64,000 bases of DNA, from NCBI RefSeq assembly GCF_014764505.1, contig NZ_JACXWX010000010.1:86001-150000 (forward strand), written 5' to 3'. A model generated the notes under the pieces. That model was not told the origin of the DNA and did not search any database. It saw nothing but the letters and a program-made list of their open reading frames with translations. The translations under genes and the position numbers were made by a program. Positions within the stretch are counted from its first letter, which is position 1, and every line of letters starts with the position of its first letter. Below are positions 49,861 to 59,079 of this stretch, piece after piece. The stretch comes from Phormidium tenue FACHB-886. Its GTDB lineage: Bacteria; Cyanobacteriota; Cyanobacteriia; Elainellales; Elainellaceae.

Positions 49861-50121
49861 CATGAAGTTTTTGTGATCCGGATCAGGGACAGCTGAAAAA
49901 CCGGCACAACTTCATCAAAGCTTTATACTGAGTTTTGACTGAAAACCTCATTTGGATTGGCTTTCAACTATATTTGCCCAAAAACAGCATCATTGAAACT
50001 TCATAGAAACTTCACACAGATTTGGGGTCAATAGGTTAAGCGGTCGCTTAACTAAACGTAGTAATTTGGGGATCAATCAACTAGCAGCTGATCCCGCGCT
50101 CGTTTTTTGAATTGCCGCCCT
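49861..50121. other. Upstream part of the rlpA leader region and the sbcD 3' end
   Basis: An AT-rich stretch carries the presumed rlpA promoter. No gene is supported. Confidence 0.5.
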
Positions 50122-51411
50122 CTACAGCAGCCGCAGTTGCGACATTTCAGAATCGATCGATAGTTCTGAAGTCCGCCTTTGGGGAGAGGCGACTGCTTCC
50201 TCTGATTGCGCCAATAGCATTTGGGCAGCTGCCACCATGTCTGCCTCAATGTCAGCAAGGTGAGGCTGATGGGTCAGATAGGTTTGTAGTGCCGCCAATG
50301 GGTCAATGCTGTTGCCTGTTCCCAGCTCAGGCGATCGCGAGCGGACCGCAGGATTAATCATCTCTGCCTGAATCGTGTATGTATGAGTAACCTGAAGAGC
50401 TTGGTGTAAAACAGCACTTTCAATCATAGGGAGCTGGTCTGCTCGCAGCTGGTAGATTAGGCGGACTACAGCATCAGCAATTTCGGCTTTCTGTATGGTT
50501 TTGAGCAACTTAGCCTGAGGATCGTCAGCTTTGCAGAGGTCTATATTAATGGTGTGGAATCTACGGACCGGTAAGGGACAAAACTCGATCTGCGTCTTAC
50601 CACGCTCGATATCCACCAGCACAAAGCCTTTCTCCTCGGCTTCTTCGCTAAAATCAACCCGTTCAATACTGCCCGGATAAACCACATAAGGCTGCTCCGA
50701 CAGGATTTGATGCCGATGCACATGTCCCAGCGCCACGTAGTCAAAACAAGGACGCGCCAGCATCGACATCGGCACATGAAACCCTTTACCTACAGCTAAA
50801 AACCGCTCTGCTCCAAACCGAGCGGTGTCGGTCATCAGGTGCGCCAGCAGCACAGTCGGCAAAGCCGGGTCGAGGCGACGAATTTCACCTTCTAGCGCCA
50901 GTCGCAGACGATCGATCAGCATTTGATTGATTTCGGTCAGCGACAAACCTTCGGTGTCAGGGCGGGTGAGCAGAGTAGCGCGAGTCAGCCAAGGCAAGGT
51001 AATGATCTGAATTTCACCGCTGCGGGTGTGGAGCCGATGCGTGTGCAGGCGATCGCCCACTACAAAACCTGGAACGCCTAAGGTGCGATAGATGCATAAA
51101 CTTGCGCCGCCTAGCCCCTGCGAATGCTGATCGTGATTTCCGACTAGCAGCACGGTTGGAATTTGGGCATCAACCAATCGACGGAACTGAGCAGCGAATG
51201 CTTCCTGTACAAATGGTGGGGGCGTCGCATCTGGAAAGGCATCTCCCCCAAACAACACCAAATCTACTGATTCTGCAATTGCTCGATCGATGCAGCAGCT
51301 TAGCGTTTTCACAAAATCTTCGAGGCGGGTGTTCAGACCTGTTTCAGGGTTGAGCCGTCCATGCGAGAAGCCGCTGCCAAGGTGGATATCAGAAAGATGG
51401 AGGAGTTTCAT
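50122..51411 (-). CDS. sbcD: SbcD-like DNA repair exonuclease (metallophosphoesterase)
   Basis: The 429-residue protein begins with the Mre11/SbcD phosphoesterase motifs: LLHLSDIHLGSGF, LVLFGGDAFPD, LLVGNHDQHSQG, VLLAHLM and DYVALGHVHRHQIL, giving the metal-binding Asp/His/Asn set. A capping domain (about 290-380) follows. SbcD with SbcC processes hairpins and broken ends. sbcC is not in the window. The last 60 residues are less conserved. Confidence 0.88.
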   Translation of the reverse strand: MKLLHLSDIHLGSGFSHGRLNPETGLNTRLEDFVKTLSCCIDRAIAESVDLVLFGGDAFPDATPPPFVQEAFAAQFRRLVDAQIPTVLLVGNHDQHSQGLGGASLCIYRTLGVPGFVVGDRLHTHRLHTRSGEIQIITLPWLTRATLLTRPDTEGLSLTEINQMLIDRLRLALEGEIRRLDPALPTVLLAHLMTDTARFGAERFLAVGKGFHVPMSMLARPCFDYVALGHVHRHQILSEQPYVVYPGSIERVDFSEEAEEKGFVLVDIERGKTQIEFCPLPVRRFHTINIDLCKADDPQAKLLKTIQKAEIADAVVRLIYQLRADQLPMIESAVLHQALQVTHTYTIQAEMINPAVRSRSPELGTGNSIDPLAALQTYLTHQPHLADIEADMVAAAQMLLAQSEEAVASPQRRTSELSIDSEMSQLRLL

Positions 51412-51999
51412 GCTGGAGTGAGAAGCAAAGATTTAGCTAAGACAACGATTTAGTAATTAAGCAATTTGGAATGAGGGAATGCACCAATTTCAAAGATCAT
51501 TTTCAAAAACCGGTTGATTTAAAACGTTTCACGGTATGAAGTTTAGTGAACATCGGTAAGCTAAAGAACCAAATCTCTATTTGTAGTGAAATAGAATGGG
51601 AAAGCTAGAAGGTAAGCAGTCTAGAGGGCTGAGAATTTAGACGTTTAGCACTCAATTCGTTCTGAACTTAAATACTTCAGAACATAAATTCAGAACCTAG
51701 AAGGTTCACTACATTGATGATTTCACAATATTGTTCAATATTGTTTTAGGACAGTATTGCACATATTGTTTCAGCAAAGGAGTTTCTTGATGCAGTTTTC
51801 TCAGCGCTGCTACATGCTGAGAAAACTGTCTGAGGCTGCGGTAGCCTGTGCTGAGATTGCTGAAATTAACGTTAAGTTGATTCAGGATTGCCATTTACGC
51901 AAATCATAATTTGAGATCAGAAAGGACAAACCTAATCGCTACCGCTTGGAATGGATATGGGATGCAGAGTCATCACCATTGCATAGGAGAGCAACCAAT
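51412..51999. other. Gene-free region upstream of the TCA-bypass genes
   Basis: An AT-rich stretch containing the AATATTG repeat cluster at 51725-51770 and the promoter of the dehydrogenase gene. A 61-codon open frame on the minus strand (51709-51894) has no family support. Confidence 0.5.
51725..51770. promoter_or_regulatory. Operator-like cluster of ACAATATTGT-type repeats
   Basis: Four degenerate copies begin at 51725 (ACAATATTGT, a perfect palindrome), 51735 (TCAATATTGT), 51751 (ACAGTATTGC) and 51761 (ACATATTGTT). Spacing is about one helical turn in each pair. It could be a repressor site controlling the genes at 52000; function is unproven. Confidence 0.35.
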
Positions 52000-53367
52000 A
52001 TGGGGATTACCACGATTAACCCGGCAACGGGCGAAACGCTGCAAACGTTTGAGGCACTCACGGATGCAGCGATCGCCCAAAAACTCGATCTTGCCCAAAC
52101 TACTTTTGAACATTATCGCCGCACAACATTCGCCCAGCGCGCCGCCTGGCTTAACGCTGCCGCAGACATTTTAGAAGCCGAAAAAGCAGCGTTTGGCAGG
52201 CTGATGGCACTGGAGATGGGAAAGCCAATCAAAGCAGGCATTGGTGAAGCCGAAAAATGTGCGCTAGTCTGTCGCTACTATGCCGAACATGCTGCTGAGT
52301 TCCTGCAAGACCGCAAAATTCCTACAGATGCCAGCCACAGCTTCGTTCGCTATCAGCCGCTTGGCATTATTTTGGCGGTGATGCCGTGGAATTTTCCGTT
52401 CTGGCAGGTCTTTCGCTTTGCGGCTCCTGCGCTCATGGCAGGCAACGTCGGCATCCTCAAACACGCCTCCAATGTGCCGCAGTGCGCGCTGGCGATCGAA
52501 GATATTCTCAATCGTGCTGGATTTCCAGCGGGCGCATTCCAAACGCTGCTGGTCGGTGCTGACAAAATCGCTCAAATTATTACAGACGATCGCGTTAAAG
52601 CCGCGACGCTAACGGGCAGTGAAGCCGCCGGAGCTAGCCTTGCCAGTCATGCAGGTAAGCAGCTCAAGAAAACCGTGTTGGAGCTAGGCGGCAGCGATCC
52701 GTTTATTGTGCTGGAAAGTGCAGATTTGGAGGCGGCAGTTGCTACGGCAACGACAGCCCGCATGATTAACAGCGGGCAATCTTGCATTGCTGCCAAGCGC
52801 TTCATTGTGCAAGAGTCGATCGCTGCTGCCTTCATCGAAAAACTGACCTTAAAGTATGGGGCACTGAAGGTGGGCGATCCGCTAAACCCTGAAACAGACA
52901 TTGGACCACTGGCAACTGGCGCCATTTTAGAAGAGCTAGATGCCCAAGTGAAAGCCTGTATTTCTCAAGGGGGAACACTTTTAATAGGCGGTGCGCCGTT
53001 GCCTGATACGCCAGGCAATTTTTACCTTCCCACCATCCTGACAGATATTCCCGCTGCTGCTGCCGCTAACCAAGAGGAGTTTTTTGGTCCTGTGGCGCTG
53101 CTCTACCGGGTTGCTGATCTAGATGCTGCCCTTCAACTTGCCAATAACACTCCGTTTGGGCTGGGCGCAAGCGGCTGGACGCAAAATGACGAGGAGCGCG
53201 ATCGCCTGATTGATGAATTAGAAGCCGGATGCGTCTTTATCAACGGCATGGTGAAATCTGACCCGCGCCTGCCGTTTGGCGGCATTAAGCGATCGGGCTA
53301 TGGACGCGAACTCAGCGCAGAAGGCATTCGGGAGTTTGTGAATCTCAAAACGATTTGGGTGAAATAG
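52000..53367 (+). CDS. gabD: Succinic semialdehyde dehydrogenase
   Basis: The 455-residue aldehyde dehydrogenase has the NAD(P)-binding and catalytic motifs: MPWNFPFWQVFRFAAPALMA, LTGSEAAGASLASHAGKQLK, catalytic Glu in VLELGGSDPFIVLES and catalytic Cys in NSGQSCIAAKRFIVQ. EEFFGPVALLYRV is also present. It oxidises succinic semialdehyde to succinate. With the next gene it replaces the missing 2-oxoglutarate dehydrogenase complex. The ATG at 52000 with AGGAGA upstream is chosen over a frame from 51946. Confidence 0.93.
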   Translation: MGITTINPATGETLQTFEALTDAAIAQKLDLAQTTFEHYRRTTFAQRAAWLNAAADILEAEKAAFGRLMALEMGKPIKAGIGEAEKCALVCRYYAEHAAEFLQDRKIPTDASHSFVRYQPLGIILAVMPWNFPFWQVFRFAAPALMAGNVGILKHASNVPQCALAIEDILNRAGFPAGAFQTLLVGADKIAQIITDDRVKAATLTGSEAAGASLASHAGKQLKKTVLELGGSDPFIVLESADLEAAVATATTARMINSGQSCIAAKRFIVQESIAAAFIEKLTLKYGALKVGDPLNPETDIGPLATGAILEELDAQVKACISQGGTLLIGGAPLPDTPGNFYLPTILTDIPAAAAANQEEFFGPVALLYRVADLDAALQLANNTPFGLGASGWTQNDEERDRLIDELEAGCVFINGMVKSDPRLPFGGIKRSGYGRELSAEGIREFVNLKTIWVK

Positions 53368-53421
53368 CCTCTGCAATGACTGTTTGATTGATTTAGTTTA
53401 GACCAAAGGTGAGGAAATTAT

Positions 53422-55065
53422 ATGACCGTGAATACTGCCCAGTTACTCGTTCAATGCTTAGAAAATGAAGGCGTTGAGTATGTGTTTGGCTTGCCTGGAG
53501 AAGAGAACTTACATGTCCTAGAGGCTTTAAGAGACTCTTCCATTCAATTCATCACGACGCGCCACGAGCAAGGTGCTGCCTTTATGGCAGATGTGTATGG
53601 ACGGCTGACGGGCAAAGCGGGCATTTGTCTTTCCACGCTAGGACCGGGCGCAACCAATTTAATGACAGGTGTGGCAGATGCCAACCTCGATCGCGCTCCC
53701 TTGATTGCCATCACCGGGCAAGTTGGTACCGATCGCATGCACATCGAATCGCACCAGTACTTAGATCTGGTGGCGATGTTTGCGCCTGTGACCAAGTGGA
53801 ACGCGCAGATTGTTCGTCCTAGCATTACGCCAGAGATCGTCCGCAAGGCGTTCAAGATCGCTCAAACAGAAAAGCCAGGGGCAGTTCATATTGATTTGCC
53901 AGAAAATATTGCTGCTATGCCTGCACCCGGTGCGCCTCTGAGGCTAGACGAACGGGAAAAAGTTTATGCGTCGTTTCATAGCATCGAGCGAGCAGCTGCC
54001 GCCATTTCTAAAGCTGAGAATCCAATTATCTTAGTGGGCAACGGCGCAATCCGTAGCCATGCCAGCGAAGCATTGACTACCTTTGCAACTGAGCTAAACA
54101 TTCCTGTTGCCAATACCTTCATGGGTAAAGGCGTAATTCCCTACAAACATCCACTAGCACTGTGGTCGGTGGGTTTGCAGCAACGCGATCACATCAGCTG
54201 TGGCTTTGATCGCACCGATCTGGTGATCGCAGTCGGCTATGACCTGATTGAATATTCACCGAAACGCTGGAACCCAGATGGGCGAACCCCTGTAATTCAC
54301 ATCAGTCAAACCCCTGCCGAAGTAGACAGCAGCTATATCCCCCTGGCTGAAGTCGTAGGCGATATTTCTGATGCGCTCCAGGAAATCTTAGGACGGGTCG
54401 ATCGTCGAGATAAATCAGACCCAGGTGCAATTCACTTGCGCCAAGATATTTGGGCGGATTACGAAGAACACGCAAATGACGATGGCTTTCCTATCAAGCC
54501 GCAGAAGCTCATTTATGATCTGCGGCAGGTGATGGGACCCGAAGACATTGTGATTTCTGATGTGGGCGCTCACAAAATGTGGATGGCACGTCACTATCAC
54601 TGCGATCGCCCCAACACCTGCATTATCTCCAACGGCTTCGCGGCAATGGGCATTGCCATACCAGGAGCCATTGCGGCAAAGCTAGTTGCCCCCGATCGCA
54701 AAATCGTGGCAGTTACAGGCGATGGCGGCTTCATGATGAATTCTCAGGAGCTGGAAACGGCACTGCGATGCAATACGCCATTTGTGACGATCATCTTTAA
54801 CGATGGTGGTTATGGCTTGATCGAGTGGAAGCAGCTCAATCACTTTGGGCGATCAAACTTCATTAAATTCAGCAATCCCGATTTTGTGAAGCTGGCAGAA
54901 AGTATGGGCTTGAAGGGCTATCGCGTCACCGCCAGCACAGACTTTATTCCAATGCTGAAGGATGCGCTGAATCAGTCTGTGCCTACTGTAATTGACTGTC
55001 CCGTAGACTATTCCGAGAATCTGCGATTCACAAAGCGAGCAGGCGATTTAAGCTGTGCAATCTAA
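53422..55065 (+). CDS. ThDP-dependent 2-oxoglutarate decarboxylase (acetolactate synthase-like)
   Basis: The 547-residue protein has the ThDP-enzyme layout: the catalytic Glu in TTRHEQGAAFMADVYGR, a central domain with NPIILVGNGAIRSHA, and the ThDP/Mg site GDGGFMMNSQELETALR to NDGGYGLIEWKQ. By fold it looks like acetolactate synthase. It sits 54 bp downstream of the succinic semialdehyde dehydrogenase gene, as in the Synechococcus PCC 7002 pair, where the ALS-like enzyme was shown to be a 2-oxoglutarate decarboxylase. I therefore assign that role and not branched-chain amino acid synthesis. Confidence 0.85.
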   Translation: MTVNTAQLLVQCLENEGVEYVFGLPGEENLHVLEALRDSSIQFITTRHEQGAAFMADVYGRLTGKAGICLSTLGPGATNLMTGVADANLDRAPLIAITGQVGTDRMHIESHQYLDLVAMFAPVTKWNAQIVRPSITPEIVRKAFKIAQTEKPGAVHIDLPENIAAMPAPGAPLRLDEREKVYASFHSIERAAAAISKAENPIILVGNGAIRSHASEALTTFATELNIPVANTFMGKGVIPYKHPLALWSVGLQQRDHISCGFDRTDLVIAVGYDLIEYSPKRWNPDGRTPVIHISQTPAEVDSSYIPLAEVVGDISDALQEILGRVDRRDKSDPGAIHLRQDIWADYEEHANDDGFPIKPQKLIYDLRQVMGPEDIVISDVGAHKMWMARHYHCDRPNTCIISNGFAAMGIAIPGAIAAKLVAPDRKIVAVTGDGGFMMNSQELETALRCNTPFVTIIFNDGGYGLIEWKQLNHFGRSNFIKFSNPDFVKLAESMGLKGYRVTASTDFIPMLKDALNQSVPTVIDCPVDYSENLRFTKRAGDLSCAI

Positions 55066-55116
55066 CTATTTTTGAATCGATCAGGTGGTTTAGGCATCAA
55101 GAGCGCTCTTGATTTT

Positions 55117-55220
55117 TATAACGCTACGCGCATTCGTTAGGACAGACCTTTTTGTGCAAAAGCCCCGCATAGCGGGGTTTTTGCACAAAAAGGATTTTAG
55201 TCCAGGCGCGTAGAGCCATA
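55117..55220. repeat. Palindromic repeat element, copy A3 (complete)
   Basis: Left end TATAACGCTACGCGCATTCG then TTAGGAC (55117-55143) is the inverse of the tail of copy A1. The right end is GTCCAGGCGCGTAGAGCCAT (55200-55219). Between them lies a 22-bp near-perfect hairpin (55147-55168 with 55172-55193) around an ATA loop. It is downstream of the decarboxylase gene and could terminate it. Confidence 0.8.
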
Positions 55221-55422
55221 CTGGGCTGCAGACCATCTGTGGCTGTCACCATCATGCTTAGGACAGGATTATGCATAGGGCATTTTTGACAAACAAGTGA
55301 CAAGCTGTAATATTTGTAGTATAACTGTAGCATGACATCATCTCCTCAGCTGTAGAGGAGGTGAAAGAATTAAGTAGGATATACAGCAATGCCAAACAGC
55401 GTGTCACCAAGGAGGATGAGCA

Positions 55423-55482
55423 ATGACTGAATCAGTAAATACCCAACGCGAAAACCCTGTAGACACCTTTGTCTGCCTATAG
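55423..55482 (+). CDS. Possible 19-residue leader peptide
   Basis: ATG at 55423 is preceded by AAGGAGG at a good distance. It encodes MTESVNTQRENPVDTFVCL and stops with TAG inside the left arm of an 11-bp hairpin. It may be a short leader that regulates rsgA, or a remnant of a longer gene; no homologue is recognised. Confidence 0.4.
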   Translation: MTESVNTQRENPVDTFVCL

Positions 55483-55523
55483 AGGAACTGATTCAGCGAT
55501 CGCCGCTCCTGAAGTTCCTCTAT
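55479..55523 (+). promoter_or_regulatory. Hairpin overlapping the leader stop codon
   Basis: Perfect 11-bp arms ATAGAGGAACT and AGTTCCTCTAT enclose 23 bases, 30 bp before rsgA. It could act as attenuator or translation control. Confidence 0.5.
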
Positions 55524-55553
55524 GGACAGCAACTCCATTGAGGAACCTAGACA

Positions 55554-56642
55554 ATGAAGCTTGAAGATTTAGGCTGGAACCATTTTTTTGCTCAAAGTTT
55601 TGCCCAATTACAAAGTTCTGCGTCGCTAAGCGATCGAGCTAATTTTTCGATCGGGCGTGTTGCGGTGCAGCATAAAGACACGTACCTTTTGTATACCGAA
55701 GCAGGTGAACTGAATGCAGCAGTGACCGGGAAGTTTCGGCATCAAGCCGCTAGCGCTCAAGATTTTCCGGCAGTGGGCGATTGGGTGATTATCCAGATTC
55801 ACGCTGACACGCATAGTGAGAATCACGCAACTATTCACAAAATCTTGCCGCGCAAAAGCCAGTTCTCCCGAAAAACCGTGGGCGGTAAAACCATAGAGCA
55901 GATGATCGCTGCCAATGTTGATACTGTGTTTCTCGTCTCTGGCTTGGATCAGAACTTCAATCTACGACGGATTGAACGCTATCTGGTGCTGGTCTGGGAA
56001 AGCGGTGCAGCTCCAGTGATCATATTGAACAAAGCAGATTTATGTGAGGACGTGGTGGGGCACATTGCCGAAGTCGCCGCGATCGCTCCTGATGTGCCAA
56101 TTCTGCCGATCAGCGCTGTGCAGCAGCAAGGATTGCTAAAGCTACAGCCCTACCTGCAATCTGGACAGACGATCGCCCTACTTGGTTCGTCCGGTGTGGG
56201 CAAATCGACCCTAACCAATCAGCTCATTGGCAAAGCAGTGCAGTCTGTGCAATCTGTTCGCCAAAGCGATGACCAGGGCAGGCACACCACTACCCAGCGT
56301 GAACTGCTGCTGTTGCCAGAAGGTGGTTTAATCATCGACACGCCCGGAATGCGCGAACTGCAGCTTTGGGCGGGGGAAGACAGCTTACAAACTACTTTTG
56401 CCGATATTGATGAACTCTCAAACCAATGTCGGTTTCGCAACTGTCTGCATCAACAAGAGCCAGGCTGTGCCGTGCAGGCAGCGATCGCCATTGACAGACT
56501 CGATCCCTTCCGCTTGTTCAGCTACCAAAAGCTGCACAAAGAGGTGGAGTATCTCGATCGCAAGCAAAACCAACGCCTGCAGCTCGAAGAAAAAGCCAAA
56601 TGGAAGAAAATCCACAAGGCAATGCGACAGCGCTATAAGTAG
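55554..56642 (+). CDS. rsgA: Ribosome small-subunit-dependent GTPase RsgA
   Basis: The 362-residue protein is a circularly permuted GTPase. After an OB fold (about 30-95) comes NKADL (G4) before the P-loop [12 protein letters not shown] (G1) and DTPGM (G3). A zinc-binding C-terminal module has C in NQCRFRNC and the H/C in LHQQEPGC. RsgA checks 30S maturation. The ATG at 55554 lacks a strong ribosome-binding site. It is preceded by a leader with a possible 19-residue ORF and a hairpin. Confidence 0.93.
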   Translation: MKLEDLGWNHFFAQSFAQLQSSASLSDRANFSIGRVAVQHKDTYLLYTEAGELNAAVTGKFRHQAASAQDFPAVGDWVIIQIHADTHSENHATIHKILPRKSQFSRKTVGGKTIEQMIAANVDTVFLVSGLDQNFNLRRIERYLVLVWESGAAPVIILNKADLCEDVVGHIAEVAAIAPDVPILPISAVQQQGLLKLQPYLQSGQTIALLGSSGVGKSTLTNQLIGKAVQSVQSVRQSDDQGRHTTTQRELLLLPEGGLIIDTPGMRELQLWAGEDSLQTTFADIDELSNQCRFRNCLHQQEPGCAVQAAIAIDRLDPFRLFSYQKLHKEVEYLDRKQNQRLQLEEKAKWKKIHKAMRQRYK

Positions 56643-56691
56643 CGCCTTGTCAAAAAACATTAGTGCTTTGCACTTGAATCTGCTGATTACC

Positions 56692-56723
56692 TGCTGAAAG
56701 TTATTTCAAAACGGCTTTCAGCA
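56692..56723 (+). terminator. Hairpin downstream of rsgA
   Basis: A 9-bp stem TGCTGAAAG/CTTTCAGCA with a 14-base loop is 50 bp after rsgA. Confidence 0.5.
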
Positions 56724-56727
56724 AGTT

Positions 56728-56805
56728 TAGCTATCGCTGTTGCAGTTAGGACATTTTTGTGGGCGCGCTCTGTGCCCACAAAAATGTCCTTATCCTGACC
56801 GCAAT
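56728..56805. repeat. Palindromic repeat element, copy B1
   Basis: The centre is a 17-bp perfect inverted repeat (AGGACATTTTTGTGGGC at 56748-56764 with its complement at 56774-56790). The ends CTATCGCTGTTGCAGTTAGG and CCTGACCGCAATAT resemble copy B2. It lies between convergent rsgA and the deacetylase gene. Confidence 0.7.
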
Positions 56806-56837
56806 ATGGCAGTGGGCTTGATGGCAGGTCGAAAAGG

Positions 56838-58307
56838 CTACACCCCCGCTCCCACCTTCACTCCTGCAGGGAAGGGTGCGATCGGTAGCTGCGAGACGGG
56901 ATTTTGCTGCCAATCACCCAAAGTCTGCGTTTGCTGTGGTACAAAAGGCAGCTCAATTCTGCGTGGAGGCTGAGGCGGACTGTCAGCTGTAATCTCAGGT
57001 GCTGTTTCGGGCTGTGCCTGTTCGGGTGCTGTTTCAGGTGCTGCTTCAGATTGCTGAGTTTGCAGTGCCATAAGCTGAGGAACCGTTACAAACCGGTAGC
57101 CCTGCTGCTTCAACGCCGAGATAATCTGCGGTAACGCCTGCACAGTGGCCGTCCGATCGCCACCGCCGTCATGCAACAATACAATCCGACCGGGCTGCAC
57201 GTTTCTCAGCACATTGTCGATCAAAATCGGTGCAGAGACATAGTAATCTTCCGAGTCCACCGACCACAGCACTGTGCCATACTTCTGTTCGCGGGCATAG
57301 GTGACAAGTTCCCCCTGTTCCCCCTCAACCTGCTCGTTGGAAGGGCGAAACAATGAGGTTTGGACGCCTGTGGTTTCATAAATTAGCTTCTGCGTACTAT
57401 CTATCTGCTGAGCGGCGGCGGCAAGGCTAACATCATGCAGGGGATGATCCCAAGTGTGATTGCCGATCGCATGCCCTTCTGCAGCAACTCGTTTAGCGAG
57501 ATCTGGGTATTGCTGCAGATACATCCCTACCATAAAAAAAGTGGCTTTAATCTGATATTGCTTCAGAATATCCAGCACTTGGTCGGTGACTCCGCCCCAG
57601 GGCCCATCATCAAACGTGAGCGCCACCACCTTTTCGCCATTAGCTGGAGCAAGCTGCATGATCACCTCACCCTGAAACTGTCGCGGCATCTCCATCGTCC
57701 GGTCCTCTGAGCGGGACGAAACTGACTGCGCCTGAACAGACGGCTGATAGCTGGGCAGCACTGCTAGTGCTGGCATGGGCTGTGGAGCGGTTTTGCCGCT
57801 AAATAAACGGCTCAGCTCCACATAAAACAGTCGATAGCCCAGATAAAACCCTGCCAGCGTAACGCTGCTGAGCAACAGCGATCGAACAAACTGAAAACCA
57901 AAGCTAGATTCTTGCTGCCGGAGCCGTTGCGCCTGTAGCTTGCGAACGCGCTCGGCGTTGGCAGGCGTGTTGATGCGAACAGATTGCTGCCATAGCACTT
58001 TGGCTTCGCCAGGAATTCGAGCGACAATTTGCACACCCAGAATTGCCTCTGAGTTGAGCGTCCATAGCCGGTAGCAAATGAACCGCACCAAGCGCTCGCG
58101 CAGCTGCAAACAAGTCTCGCGGCGGTGCGGCGGCTGAAAGTTCACCAGAATCTTTAAAGCTTGACCTGATGCCGTCGGGGTCACGCGAACTTGAATGCCT
58201 TGGGGCGCGAGCAGGCTATTCATCCAGTAAGCTACTGCGCGGCTGTTGCCTGCCTGAGCCAGTTCAATTACTGAAGGTTGGTAGAGCGTATTAGAGTTTG
58301 TTGTCAT
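56838..58307 (-). CDS. Polysaccharide deacetylase (NodB-type) with membrane anchor
   Basis: The 489-residue protein has a cytosolic N-terminal domain (about 1-150), one hydrophobic helix (about 160-185) and a NodB domain (about 225-410): VVALTFDDGPW with the metal Asp, GNHTWDHPLHD with the His pair, FRPSNEQ and IVLLHDGGGDRTATV. It removes N-acetyl groups from peptidoglycan or a related glycan outside the membrane. The C-terminus is Gln/Pro/Glu-rich. The ATG is at 58307. Confidence 0.88.
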   Translation of the reverse strand: MTTNSNTLYQPSVIELAQAGNSRAVAYWMNSLLAPQGIQVRVTPTASGQALKILVNFQPPHRRETCLQLRERLVRFICYRLWTLNSEAILGVQIVARIPGEAKVLWQQSVRINTPANAERVRKLQAQRLRQQESSFGFQFVRSLLLSSVTLAGFYLGYRLFYVELSRLFSGKTAPQPMPALAVLPSYQPSVQAQSVSSRSEDRTMEMPRQFQGEVIMQLAPANGEKVVALTFDDGPWGGVTDQVLDILKQYQIKATFFMVGMYLQQYPDLAKRVAAEGHAIGNHTWDHPLHDVSLAAAAQQIDSTQKLIYETTGVQTSLFRPSNEQVEGEQGELVTYAREQKYGTVLWSVDSEDYYVSAPILIDNVLRNVQPGRIVLLHDGGGDRTATVQALPQIISALKQQGYRFVTVPQLMALQTQQSEAAPETAPEQAQPETAPEITADSPPQPPRRIELPFVPQQTQTLGDWQQNPVSQLPIAPFPAGVKVGAGV

Positions 58308-59079
58308 GCCTAGTCCTCAACACAAGCCACATCCAGTTCTTCAAGCACTTCGAACGCTTAAATTACCGTTTGAAGCAAAATACATGCCCGAAAACGCTAC
58401 ATATAGAAGCACTGCCGCAGTTTGTTCGATCTTTCTCTACAAATAGCGGTTTTCTAACATAGCGCTAGCTGATCCCAGAGGATAGCGCATCAATTGAAAA
58501 TTGAACCGTCGATCTTCAATTTTTTGATTAGAGCCTACTCAAACCCTCTGGCTACGGCGCAGCCTAAAGGAAAGGTAATAGGACTATACACTGATTGCTA
58601 TAGCAACTGTGGCAGTTAAGGCAGAAGCAAATTTTTTGGGTGAGCCCCGAAGATCTCAAAAGATGCTAACTGCAATAGCAACAGCTATAAATTCTGCTGG
58701 TTTACGGAATTCCCTGGGCAGACGCTGTAGTTATAACGAAGTAGCTAATTTTGTTTGATTAAAGGTGAATCTAGCTAGAGCTATATTTCCTCGGAAATAT
58801 ACGAGGTTCGCCTTAAACGAAGTCGAGGTACAGCAAATAGACTGGCACAGGTGTTTGTGTATAGAACAAAATTCTGAGGCATAACGAAGTGGAGCGTTCC
58901 CTGCTTCTTGTCGCGATTTTGAATTGAATCTTGCCCTTGTTAGAGGTGGATTTTTTGTTTATGAACGCGATCGTTTGTTCAAAGCACTTAGGTGGAAGTG
59001 TTTTTTGATTTCTCCCGTAGGTTGCTTCACCTAGCTAAAAACAAGCGTAGAAACAGTGTGGTTGAAGGAGTGAGGTGTT
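58308..59079. other. Long intergenic region with repeat element B2
   Basis: This 770-bp divergent region has the palindromic element at 58599-58689 and, at about 58784-58803, a hairpin ATATTTCC/GGAAATAT. It should hold the promoter and a long 5' leader of the SLH gene. No coding gene is supported. Confidence 0.5.
58599..58689. repeat. Palindromic repeat element, copy B2
   Basis: The left end TATAGCAACTGTGGCAGTTA and the right end, read in inverse as TATAGCTGTTGCTATTGCAG, are imperfect inverted repeats at the borders of a 91-bp unit. Confidence 0.65.

Noticed and set aside
51709-51894. 61-codon minus-strand open frame
   Set aside because: No motif or ribosome-binding site; the end overlaps the AATATTG repeats.
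53422-55065. Calling this gene ilvB (acetolactate synthase)
   Set aside because: Its pairing with succinic semialdehyde dehydrogenase points to the 2-oxoglutarate decarboxylase of the TCA bypass.
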